A DNA stretch of 64,000 nt, taken from contig JACCLO010000003.1 in NCBI GenBank assembly GCA_029448655.1, positions 62,001 to 126,000 of the forward strand, read 5' to 3'. The stretch is from Wolfiporia cocos (lineage: Eukaryota > Basidiomycota > Agaricomycetes > Polyporales > Phaeolaceae). Below, piece by piece: positions 43,962 to 54,409 of this stretch (the first letter of the stretch is position 1; every line of letters starts with the position of its first letter). Made by a program: the position numbers and the translations under genes. The notes beneath the pieces were generated by a model. The model was given only the letters and a program-made list of their open reading frames with translations, did no database searches and was not told where the DNA came from.

Positions 43962-44653
43962 GCTCCTCTCTCACATGTGCGCCGTGCGACTCGCCTTAGG
44001 GCGTCCTCTACTGCTTGACTGGTAGCGACTCGACTATGTAAGTATCCCAGCGATGATTAAGTCATATCCGCGGGAATGCCTCTGCATACATCGCTGCTCG
44101 CCGTCATCTCGTCGCAAGACCTTGGGGGTTCTCCCCTGCCTATAGCAGGTCGCACAGCCTCTGTAAGTCTGTGTCACACTCCTTCGGGATGTGGAGCGCT
44201 GCTGTCTCGTGGTCTTCGGGCCGACAGTGGTTTTTTAGCCCTGATGTGACACCCATGTGGCTACAGATGGCAACCTCATTGTTGAAGCATGGACAGGCTA
44301 AGGGATGTAAAATCCCAGCCACTTTCCGGCATCGTCCCTCCGGGGTGGTGTCGTGTATCCGAATCCCAACCATCTGACCCAGGAACCGGCCTGGCAGTCA
44401 GCAACTCTACCCCTGGAGTCGGCGCCTCTGACCATTAGGGTCATGCGAATATCCGCGCTGTCTCGGCACAGGGTTTGCGTGCAACATAAGAGTAATTATG
44501 CCCCGTAGTACACCTTCTTTGCTCCTGAAAAGGAGTCCACTACCCTACCTTACATAAACCCTTCTATTCCTGTTCTTGGACGTATCACTGGGAAACTTCG
44601 TTTCTCATGAAGGCTGCACTTTCTAGAATCATGCCCCGCGTTACCCGTCACAC

Positions 44654-46575
44654 TGTCACAGACTTACTGTCTGTGCGACCCCTGGGCTCAGGGGGAATCC
44701 ATACAGGCCTACAGGCGAGGCCATGAGGCAACAGCCAGCGGTGAGCGCAGAGGCTACGTGGGATAGGGCATCCCCCATTCCTAGTGTACGCCGACATAGT
44801 TGCTAACCTCACAGACAAGGTAGGAGAGATACGGGCCCCGGGCCAGGAGATCACACAGCGATAAGCAAGAAAGGGGATATACCCATTGACGAGAATCTGA
44901 GAGATGGGGTGTAAGCCCACATCTCGACGTAATATATACATGACGATTGTAACTACGAGTCGTGCCCTAAAGTAATGGCCCGTGCGCATTATCTAAGAGG
45001 CACCTGACAAGTAACGTACATGTAACTACTGTGACCGTAACGTGTCCGTACCTGAGGCGCGCGCTACCCTACAGCGCTAAACTACTGAGTCAGATGATCT
45101 AAATGGCGAGAGGAGACGCTGGAGGTGGCTAGAGACCAGGAAGGCGCGCGCGCACCTAGCGGCGCCTATGAGTACCAATAGCGAGGGATGTACAGATAAC
45201 CCCCCCAGGAGTGATCCGTGACATTACCCCCCCTCCGAGAAAACGTCGTCTCTGACGTTGGTCCTACGACATTCCTTCCTATTGGTTGATAGAGATCCCG
45301 GCACTGCTGGGCCGGCACCACCCGTTACTATCGCAGCAGGGAGCACCCAGGATTTCTGACGGTCCGTCCGTCGGAGAGGATTGAAGAGAAGGGGACGCGC
45401 GCTGGTGGGGACGCCAACCCAGCGCGGCATCGAGTTGGCAAGACTCACCGAGTAGAGAGGGACAGCGTTGTAGCTAGATTTTTTTGTTGTAGTTTTCGTG
45501 GCCAGCAAGGATCGCTCCCAGCCACTACTCACTGTGGGTGTCCGTCACCCGTGTCCGTCATACCCAAAGGCCGATTCTGTCGGCGTCGTGTCCATAGTCA
45601 TCGCGTTGACCGGTCGTTGTGGGGTTGAGTACCCTTGCGGGACTCTTCGCATACCCACGGGTCATCAGTTCTTGAGTAATCCCCGCCGCCCAGGGGTAAG
45701 TGGTCGGACTGCACTGTGCCTCCACGCGCGCGTACATTCCCTTTGCAGGGGTGACGGCGGCGGGCCCTAATCGCGGCTTACGTCGATCGACCCCGGCTAC
45801 CTTACGTTCGAAGGGGGCGGTCTTGTTTCTTCACTCCCTATGGTCGCTTTGCCTGGGTTGATGCTTCGTGGGGGCTCGTAAGACTACGGACCGACGGCGC
45901 TTCTACCGTCGGCTGCCCCGCCGCATCGCCATGGCGACCTATAGGTGGAAACCCTTCGGCCCCAACGCATGTGCGCCGGAGGGGAAGGTAAATATCTCTC
46001 AGATTATGTCACAGACTTACTGTCTGTGCGACCCCTGGGCTCAGGGGGAATCCATACAGGCCTACAGGCGAGGCCATGAGGCAACAGCCAGCGGTGAGCG
46101 CAGAGGCTACGTGGGATAGGGCATCCCCCATTCCTAGTGTACGCCGACATAGTTGCTAACCTCACAGACAAGGTAGGAGAGATACGGGCCCCGGGCCAGG
46201 AGATCACACAGCGATAAGCAAGAAAGGGGATATACCCATTGACGAGAATCTGAGAGATGGGGTGTAAGCCCACATCTCGACGTAATATATACATGACGAT
46301 TGTAACTACGAGTCGTGCCCTAAAGTAATGGCCCGTGCGCATTATCTAAGAGGCACCTGACAAGTAACGTACATGTAACTACTGTGACCGTAACGTGTCC
46401 GACCTGAGGCGCGCGCTACCCTACAGCGCTAAACTACTGAGTCAGATGATCCAAATGGCGAGAGGAGACGCTGGAGGTGGCTAGAGACCAGGAAGGCGCG
46501 CGCGCACCTAGCGGCGCCTATGAGTACCAATAGCGAGGGATGTACAGATAACCCCCCCAGGAGTGATCCGTGACA
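44654..46575 (-). mobile_element. Non-autonomous LTR retrotransposon C3 (TRIM-like)
   Basis: LTRs 44654-45223 (570 bp) and 46007-46575 (569 bp), nearly identical. Internal part 45224-46006 (783 bp). TSD CACAC at 44649-44653 and 46576-46580. Minus orientation. Primer ATCTCTCAGATT (minus strand, 46247-46258) pairs exactly with the PBS AATCTGAGAGAT (minus strand, 45994-46005). The polypurine tract on the minus strand reads GGAGGGGGGGTAA. It disrupts codon 8 of G ORF1. Confidence 0.92.
45224..46006 (-). other. C3 internal domain, conserved non-coding
   Basis: 783 bp. On the minus strand it carries the blocks CCCTGGGCGGC, GTGGGTATGCGAAG, CCCGCAAGGGT and CAACCCCACA seen in C1 and C2. No credible frame. 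Confidence 0.75.
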
Positions 46576-47559
46576 CACACCCGTGGCTCCTCCACTGCCC
46601 CTTACGTTAAGCCGGCGAAGCGGTCCCTTCTCAGCCGCATCGACACCACCGACATTCCTTGGGCAGAGGACATCACCTACACGCTTCCTGTAAAGGAAGA
46701 CTACACTGGGAAGCTCCATCTTTGGGAGATTCCCGTCCACATGCCAAAGCACATCGCTGAGGCAGGAAAACCCGCTCCTCGACCTCCCAAGCCAGTTCCA
46801 CTTGCCAAGCGCATCTGGATGGAGGAAGAGAAGCTAGCCGCTTCCATTACCGCCATGGAGAATCTTATCGAACTCCGCAAACTCAACAAGCTCAAGCTCG
46901 CTCGCGATAAGCTGAATAAGCGAATCGCCGCCAAACAAGCCGCCAAGGAAGCCAAGCAAGCAGCTTCTTCACTGGCCCTCCGCCTCTCCAGCCCGGTGGC
47001 CGGACCTTCCGTTCCGGCCAATCACAAGATTCTTGACCCTTCCCTCGTCTTCGGGAAGAAGAAGCCTCTCCAAGCATGCGATCAAGTTATTCCCATGCTA
47101 GAAGGCACTCTCACTCGTCTCACTCCTCTCGCCAACCACCCCCCTAATTACCCAGGCTTCCATATGGAAAACGACATCCGTTTCCATACTATGGTAGTAG
47201 AATTAGAGGATTTGGTGGATAACGTCAAGGATAGAGCGAGACGGGGGAGGATCACCAATAGAGAGTGGAGAATTATGAAAAAATACTGTAAACAGCTCGG
47301 CAACATTTCCTTTTCGGATTGGCGTACGGACTTAGCTCGTATCATAGCAGAATGCGTAGCGCTAAAAATTTCTTTTGCCTTCGGTGTAACACCACCTGAC
47401 AAGGTGGCAGGGCCCTCAACTACTTCGGTAGAAGAGGATATACTCGCGATTGTATAGTAGAAATACTATCATCTTTTAACTCTGAAATAGAGTGCGAGTG
47501 TGATCTATAACAAAAGTTGCAGCTTTCAAACCAAAATCCCTTCTTAAGAATCTAAGACA

Positions 47560-49580
47560 ATGAGTAACCGGAAACTAACATTCGTCTTAAACAGATTCAC
47601 AATGTCTTCCACCTCCTCCAACAGCGCACCCCTCGCTACTCGTCGCACGATGCGCCTTCGCTCAGAAGGCCCGGTGACTCCGGTAGCAGGGCCCTCAGGG
47701 ACTCAACCCCTGGTGACCTTAGAGCATCTAAGCGAGGAAGAGGAAGAAGATGAAGTCGAGGATGTCCCCCCACAAAGGGACTCCCCATCCAACCCTATGG
47801 GAACGCGCCCGGGCACACCTATCCCCGAATACCCCCCGGCTCGCTACACCCGTCCAATTGGGCCTGTCACAACCCTAGAAATAGAGTTTTCGGGCCCAAT
47901 CCGCCGAACCAACGCCGAGGTCGAGGAAGGCCTCAAGTCGTACCTCCCAGAGGAGGAACAATACAAGGTGGATGCACCCCTGCATGGGGCAATCCTCGAT
48001 GCCGCCGTACAACGAAGTGCGGCGATCAGTCACGACAAGGTTGACACCCTCGGCCGGATGGTGCACGCCCGCCTGGAGCGAATCCATGGCAGAATCGACT
48101 CCCTGGCTGGGAAATCCAGGGCAATCGAACATATGGCCCAAGACAAGCTACACGAAGCGGTCAGTTCAGTCCGCAACGAGCTAGTGTCCACTTTGGTGGA
48201 CCTTGGCAAGGAACTCCGACAGGACTACACCGCCAAGTTCTCCGAAATGGAGAAACAGCTCCGGGACGATTACCGGACTCGGCTCGATGACCTCGAGGAT
48301 GCATTCGCCGAGCGCATGGAGAAGGTTGAGGAAGAACTTCGGAGGAGTCGCAAAAACCCCTCCGTTCCCAACCCTCCCGGTGTCCGCACGCCCCCGGAAG
48401 AACCCGCACCGGCCCCCAACACTGCTTGAACCCGTGCAGCCGAGGCCGCTGCCACCGCACAAGCTGCAGCTGCTGCTGCAGAAGCCGTCGCCCCGAAGAT
48501 TCCAGGTCTGCCTCAAAACCTGGAAATTCCCCCTCCCCCCGAATTCTCTGGGTCATCTGGAAAGGTGACCGCGCAGGAATGGGTGGAGAAGATGGGTCTT
48601 TACTTTGGTACTCTCCGGGTTTACGACGACCACGACCGCATTACCACCGCCCTGTTCCGAGTAACCGGGGACGCCTACAAATTTTTCTCGCCTCTTATCA
48701 AAAAGGCAGGAAAAGGCGAACCCCTCGGCACATGGGAGGACTTCACCAAGTCGGTGATGGTCCAATACGGTAAAATGACGGACAAGAAGATCGCAAAAAA
48801 GGAGATCCGCGGCTACTACGGTACCAAGGGCAAGGAACTCGCCGAATCGAACTATTTCAATTACTGCGAACGGTTCCGCACCCTCGGCCGTCTTTCCGAA
48901 ACCGCCAATGAGACCCTGGTGTGGGAGTTCACCGAAACACTCCCCGAAAAGGTTAAGGACACCTTAAACTCGGCAAAACCCCGTTCTTCAAGGCCCCGAC
49001 CAACATCGAGCCCCTCATCGACTTCGCCCTGGAAATGTACCAAACGTCATATCCAGACAAGATCAAGGGTTCCATCTTCGAGAAGGCCGGCAAGAAGGAC
49101 TCGGCACCTGCCGAAAAGAAGGAGATGTCCTCCGCTTCTGCAAAGAAGTCGGAGAAAAAGAAGGATAAGGGAAAGGCGCCCGCCAAAGCCCCCGCCAACA
49201 CTGCCAACGCCGTCTGCACCTACTGCAAGCAGACGGGACACTATTTTAACAAGTGTCCTAAGCTTGCCGCGGACAAGGCTGCGGGAACATTCGTGCCTGC
49301 CGCTCAGCGGGCCGAACAACAAAGGGCGAAGGATGCAGCTGCCGCGTCTGGAAAGACCACGGCTGCTCCTTCGGGTAGTGGAAAGGGACAGGCTTCTGGC
49401 AAGAAGCCGTACTCGGCGCCCCCCGCGGATGGCAAGACGTATCGTGCCCGAACGATCTGGGAAGAAGTAACGGCTGACTCAACATCAGCAGGAACATCGG
49501 CCCCCGCCACCACCGTTGCCAATGTCGGAACCATCTCGGTTCCCCTCGCCCCAACCACACGTCTCAAAGACGTTCTGTGA
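47560..49580 (+). pseudogene. gag: Gag of G, with one stop and one frameshift
   Basis: ATG 47560 opens 289 codons to TGA 48427-48429, after which the same frame continues through an Ala-rich stretch into the capsid domain (FSGSSGKVTAQEWVEKMGLYF to LPEKVKDTLNSAK). Near 48973-48980 (AAAACCCC) the frame shifts, and the capsid end (FALEMYQTSYPDKIKG), a Lys-rich linker and a canonical CCHC knuckle (CTYCKQTGHYFNKC) follow in the new frame to TGA 49580. It has the same plan as A gag, but with a standard knuckle. I could not resolve how pol is reached in this copy. Confidence 0.82.
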
Positions 49581-49667
49581 AGAACACACCAGCCCCGCAG
49601 CGACTGGGAGTGTACAGCTCCCTGAAGAAGAGCACCCCTACGACGGGGCTTCACAGAGACCCTTATC

Positions 49668-52600
49668 TTGTGGGAAGACAAGGCGGTCGTACGTCACCCG
49701 GTATCCCATCTCGGTATATTCGGCAACTCGGCAACGGACTTTGCCCGGAGGACAAGGACACTAGCTACACGTGCCCCTCCTGTACAATACTTTCATCCTG
49801 ACCCACTCGCGCTCAAGTTCTTTACTTTGTATAATGTTGTACATGGAAATGATTCCCGAGACGATAATAAATCATTCTCCATCGAAGTAGAACTGTGGGT
49901 ATATGGAAAGAAAGTAAACACCATGGCATTAATCGACACCGGTGCATCAATAAGCGTCATCGATAAGAAACTCGTCCATGAAGAGAAGTTAGTCACTCAG
50001 AAACTACCTTCGCCTCTCGAGATTCGCAACATCGACGGTACCTCTAATACCGCCGGTAATATCAATATGGCAGTTAAGGCTTATATGGTGCACGAGGAAC
50101 ACAAGTCCACCGAGTTCTTGTACGTAATGAACGTACAGAATGCGGATGTGATCCTTGGATATGACTGGTTCCTAAAACACAACCCGGACTTCAACTGGCC
50201 GGAAGGAACTTTTACATATCGGTGTACGGAAAAATGCAAACATGGCAAACGGGTCTCAATTTCTGAGGAAGAAGACGAACTCAAACCCCGCAACATCTAT
50301 CAGATCATCAACGAATTTCCAATAGACTTTCTCGGCTTAGAGGAGCCTGAGAATCCCTTTGTCGCTTGGGTGAACACCCTTGACGAAGGAACGGAACTCC
50401 TTATCGACGCCATTCAGTCGATAACGGAGAAGTCGGATGATGAATTCCTGACAGATGCGGATCCCCAGAAATGGAAATCCTTGGTTCCGGAGGAATACCA
50501 GGAGTTTGGTCCCATGGTATTTTCTCAACGCGCATCCGAAAGGATGCCCGAGCGGAAACCATACAACCACGCCATTGACTTCCCCGATGACGCGGTGCTA
50601 CCGCCCCCGAGTAAGGCATACAAGATGTCTCCTCAGGAAGCGAACTCGCTGGATCAGTGGATTCAGGAAGAGTTACGGAAGGGCTACATCCGACACTCTA
50701 AATCCCCTATCGCAAGTCCGGTCTTCTTCGTCCCTAAAAAAGACGGCGGAGCCCGAATGGTAGTCGATTACCGAAAGGTAAACGACTTGACCATTAAAAA
50801 CAGGTACCCTCTCCCACGCATAGACGAGCTTATCGATAAGCTTAGCCAGGCTTTGATATTTACGAAGCTCGACTTGCGTTGGGGTTACAACAATGTAAGA
50901 ATCAAGGAGGGAGATGAATGGAAGACCGCATTCATTACGCCTAACGGCCTTTACGAAGCTGTAGTCATGTACTTCGGTTTTTGTAATGCACCCAGCACGT
51001 TCCAACACATGATGAACGATATTCTAGGTGACCTTATCAGAGAAGGAAAGGTCATTGTCTACCTAGACGACATCCTTGTGTTCGGAAACGACCTGTTGGA
51101 ACACCGTCGTATCGTCAAGCAAGTATTACAAATCTTGCAAGACAACGACTTGTTCGCGAAGCCTGAAAAGTGCTTCTTCGAACAAAGCAGTGTTGAATAC
51201 CTGGGAATGATCATTTCCAAAGGAAAAGTCGAAATGGACCCTAAGAAGGTAGCCGGTGTAATGGACTGGCCTACACCTGCCAAGGTGAAGGACGTCCAGG
51301 CCTTTGTTGGCTTCGCCAACTACTACCGTCGATTCATTAAAGACTTCTCCAAAGTGGTTAAGCCGTTAACCGAACTGTCCAAGAAAAACACGCAGTGGAA
51401 CTGGGGACCCGAACAAGCGGAAGCCTTCCAAACTCTCAAGGAAGCTTTCACATCGGCTCCAATACTCCGGATCCCAGATCAGGAGTCCCCGTTCCGCGTG
51501 GAAGCGGATTCTTCCGATTACGCAACTGGTGCAGTGCTATCGCAATACTCTTCGGAGGATAAGCTCTGGCACCCAGTAGCCTTTTACTCGAAATCTCTAT
51601 CAGCACCTGAAAGGAACTATGAGATTTACGATAAGGAGTTGCTTGCAATCATCCGCGCTCTAGAGGAATGGAGACATTACCTCAAAGGACACCCACACAA
51701 ATTTGAAGTATGGTCGGATCATCTCAATCTGACATATTTCAAATTGGCACAATGGCTAACCCGGAGACAGGCACGTTGGAGTCTTTACCTGACAAGGTTC
51801 AACTTCACCATGTGTCACAAACCCGGTAAAACAATGCTTACGGCTGATCCTCTGTCATGGAGGCCAGACCATGAAGAGGGGGTGGAACTCGATAATCGCG
51901 ATCAAATTTTGCTGAAACCGGAATACTTCACGGTTAGGGCGCTAGAAGCGTCACAGCAGGAGATACAATCAGGCGACAAGGACCTTCTCCGACAAATCCG
52001 ACAAGCCCTCATGGACGATCAGATTACCAAAGATTACCAGGAACTACTGAAGAGTGGTCCCAAGGAATTCGGTAAAGATCTCCAGGAATGGAACATGGAG
52101 GCCGGATTACTCCTCAGACGAGGAAAAGTGTACGTTCCAAAAGAGCCTAAGGAATTGCGCACGAAGATACTGGAGTTACATCATGACCATGTGACTGCCG
52201 GACACTTCGGACGATGGAAGACCTATGAACTTCTATCACGTAATTACTGGTGGCCTGGAATGACCACGATGGTAAAGCAATACGTGGAAGGTTGTGACAC
52301 ATGCCAACGCATGAAGAACCGCAACCAGACCCCGTACGGACCCCTGCAACCGCTCCCAGTACCGGAAGCACCCTGGGACACAATCACAATCGACTTCATC
52401 GTTCACTTACCGCCTAGCGGCGAATTCAAACAATTCACCGCTATTATGGTAGTAGTGGATCGATTGACCAAACGCGCACACTTCATTCCCACGCCAGACA
52501 ATATCTCGGTAAAGGAATTAGCAAACCTCCTGTACCTTCGGATTTATCCGAATCACGGACTTCCGAAACAAATCATTTCGGATAGAGGACCGCAATTCTC

Positions 52601-53711
52601 TTCTGAGTTATTCAATGGATGGTGCGAGCAATTGGGAATTCAGAGGTCGATGACGACAGCCTACCACCTGCAAGCGGACGGCCAAACGGAGAGAATTAAC
52701 CAAATTCTAGAACAATACCTACGATGCTACATCGACGTTATCCAAAAAGATAACTGGGTGTTCTATCTCCCCACGGCAGAGTTTGCGTACAATAACGCAG
52801 CTAGTGAGACGACCAAGAATAGTCCATTCTTCGTCGAACTAGGAAGGCATCCCAATGCAGGACCTACGGATTTAAAGCCGACGCAATACTCGGACTTAAA
52901 TCAATTTGCTTACGCCAGATGGTCAGCACAAGAACAGGCTAAGGCAGCAATGAAATTGGCTGCTGAACGCTGGTCTTGGTACTATGATCAACATAAGCGC
53001 TCGGTACCGTTTAAAGTCGGCGATAAAGTACTCGTTGACGCCCGTAGCTGGCAAGACTCCGAAAGAAGTCTTAGTCCACGCTATTTGGGACCATTCAAGA
53101 TAATTGAACAATTATCTCCGGTCACCTTTAGGGTACACATGGACGAGCAATACAGGGCCTATCACCCAGTATTTCACGCTTCCAAGTTGGTCATGTACAA
53201 AGACCCGGTGCATCAGAAAAAACCAGAGCCTCAACCAGAAATGGTCGACGGCGAGGAATTATGGGAAGTTGAGAAGATCTTAGATCATCGTCTCCGCGCA
53301 GGAAGAGTTGAATACAGAATCCGATGGAAAGGATTTGGTATCAATGACGACTCCTGGGTACGCGAAGCCGATCTCGACACGGCATATGACATTCTGCAGG
53401 AATACAAGGCTTCACACGCCATTCCAATGCAGGATGTTTCCCTCAGGCGATCAGCTAGAAGGAAAGAAGCAGTCCACGTCTTCGACCCTGACAGCGACGA
53501 CTGGGAAGCCGATGAATGCACGTGGCCAGACGACTGGCCGCAGTATCGCGAAGAATTTGCGAAGGATCCTAAGCAGCGCATGGTTAGACACCCCGACGGG
53601 GGATGGATGTCAGCTGACATTAACCAAAACGCGGACTTGAAAATCGTAGTCGGTGAAGGCGGCCGAATGCCGGAAAAAGGAACCAAGGACTTGGTTGGGT
53701 TTGACCTGTAC
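49668..53711 (+). pseudogene. pol: Pol of G, open but truncated in the dUTPase
   Basis: A long open frame without an early ATG. Domains: protease (ALIDTGASISVI, near 49930); RT (VYLDDILVFGN, near 51058); RNase H (VEADSSDYATGAV, near 51499); integrase HHCC (HHDHVTAGH to CDTCQ, 52180-52308) and DDE (TIDFIV near 52390, ISDRGPQF near 52577, GQTERINQ near 52681); chromodomain (LWEVEKILDHRLRAGRVEY, 53260-53400); the linker WPDDWPQYRE; then the first dUTPase residues (KGTKDLVGFDLY), where an LTR begins at 53712. Apart from this truncation I see no stop. One oddity is YHLQADGQ, where YHPQADGQ is usual. Confidence 0.9.
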
Positions 53712-54409
53712 TGTCACAGATTTGGGACATGCCACTATTTTCCCGCATTTTTAACTATTTATCTGGTATTTCTAGGACCTTGTAGACATCTACGCTGCTA
53801 AGCGCCCGTCTACACGTACACGCAACCAAACAACACGTACACAACGCGGTATACGTCCACTTGCCATAACAACACGTACATAACACGCTTGTACGCGTCA
53901 ATGACTCAGCGGACTAACCTCCGGTGTCACACGCCTTACTCATATCCCAATACCGGGCTATGTCAGTACAATTGGATAAGCGGCCCGCTCGTTATCACAT
54001 GCCAATGCCCTTACGATTACTCATATCCCGATACCGGTATATAAGAATCTCATGCATGGCTTACTAACGTAGTTACAGCCACTTCCACAACATGGACCTA
54101 CGGTCCAAACAAACGATCTTACTGGTGTGGCCATTACCGGCACACATGGTCTACTGTAGTTTACGACTTAACCATATTAGTTATGTCTGCGCACAGACCG
54201 CCTTCATGTTTGGCTCCCTTACCGGTAACCAAACAAAGCATGTATATAAGTAGGGCTATCACTGCAGATAAGCCTTAGATTTGTTCTCTGCATTCGCACA
54301 GTTACATATCATCTCTGCTTGCGCCCACTAGTCTCCTCACCAACCTCCAGCAACTACTTCAAGTCGCTTATAAGGTTATAGTGTGAGTCCCACAGTCTAG
54401 TCTGTGTCA
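53712..54409 (+). repeat. LTR of family G at the truncated pol end
   Basis: 698 bp, TGTCACAGATTTGGG...GTCTGTGTCA. It abuts pol in mid-dUTPase with no polypurine tract, and abuts B2 pol on its right. Flanks TGTAC and AGGCA do not match each other. Confidence 0.88.

Larger units (their letters stand above)
40554..44176 (+). mobile_element. Non-autonomous LTR retrotransposon C2 (TRIM-like)
   Basis: 5' LTR 40554-40917 plus 41487-41700; 3' LTR 42500-42867 plus 43967-44176; each totals 578 bp. Internal part 41701-42499 (799 bp). TSD CACTC at 40549-40553 and 44177-44181. No coding capacity. Primer ATCCTTAAGATT (40886-40897) begins 35 nt after the start of the TATA box at 40851 and pairs exactly with the PBS AATCTTAAGGAT (41702-41713). 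Polypurine tract GAGAGGGGGGGTAA ends at 42499. Each LTR was later hit by a solo LTR. Confidence 0.92.
39974..44630 (+). other. G untranslated leader, split by C2
   Basis: The leader pieces are 39974-40553 and 44182-44630, about 1.03 kb in all. They join cleanly when C2 and one copy of its TSD CACTC are removed. I see no coding frame, only short chance frames. Confidence 0.7.
44631..47457 (+). pseudogene. ORF1 of G, split by C3 near its start
   Basis: ATG at 44631 opens a frame of seven codons plus two bases, then C3 (44654-46575, TSD CACAC) intervenes. The frame resumes at 46581 and runs to TAG 47457. The start (MPRVTRHT) resembles the A ORF1 start. The body has KLNKLKLARDKLNKRIAAKQ (coiled-coil-like) and a C-terminal block (RFHTMVVELEDL to LKISFAFG) matching A ORF1 in spacing and many residues. 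Frame and similarity together place the start in the left piece. Unknown function. Confidence 0.72.
30792..54409 (+). mobile_element. Ty3/gypsy element G (ORF1-gag-pol), spread over 23.6 kb by nested insertions
   Basis: 5' LTR 30792-31433 plus 39903-39959. Leader 39960-40553 and 44182-44630. ORF1 44631-44653 plus 46581-47457. Gag from 47560, pol to 53711, LTR at 53712-54409. Nested inside, each with its own TSD: B1, C2 (itself with two solo LTRs) and C3. Joining the leader pieces is exact once C2 and C3 and one TSD copy of each are removed. The two G LTRs differ clearly in their first 100 bp, pol stops in the dUTPase, no polypurine tract precedes the last LTR, and the outer flanks (CGGTG and AGGCA) do not match. 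The two ends may therefore come from different G copies. Confidence 0.82.

Noticed and set aside
10496..46258. tRNA-primed PBS
   Set aside because: None of the sites begins with TGG or resembles a tRNA 3' end that I know, and every one matches its own LTR.
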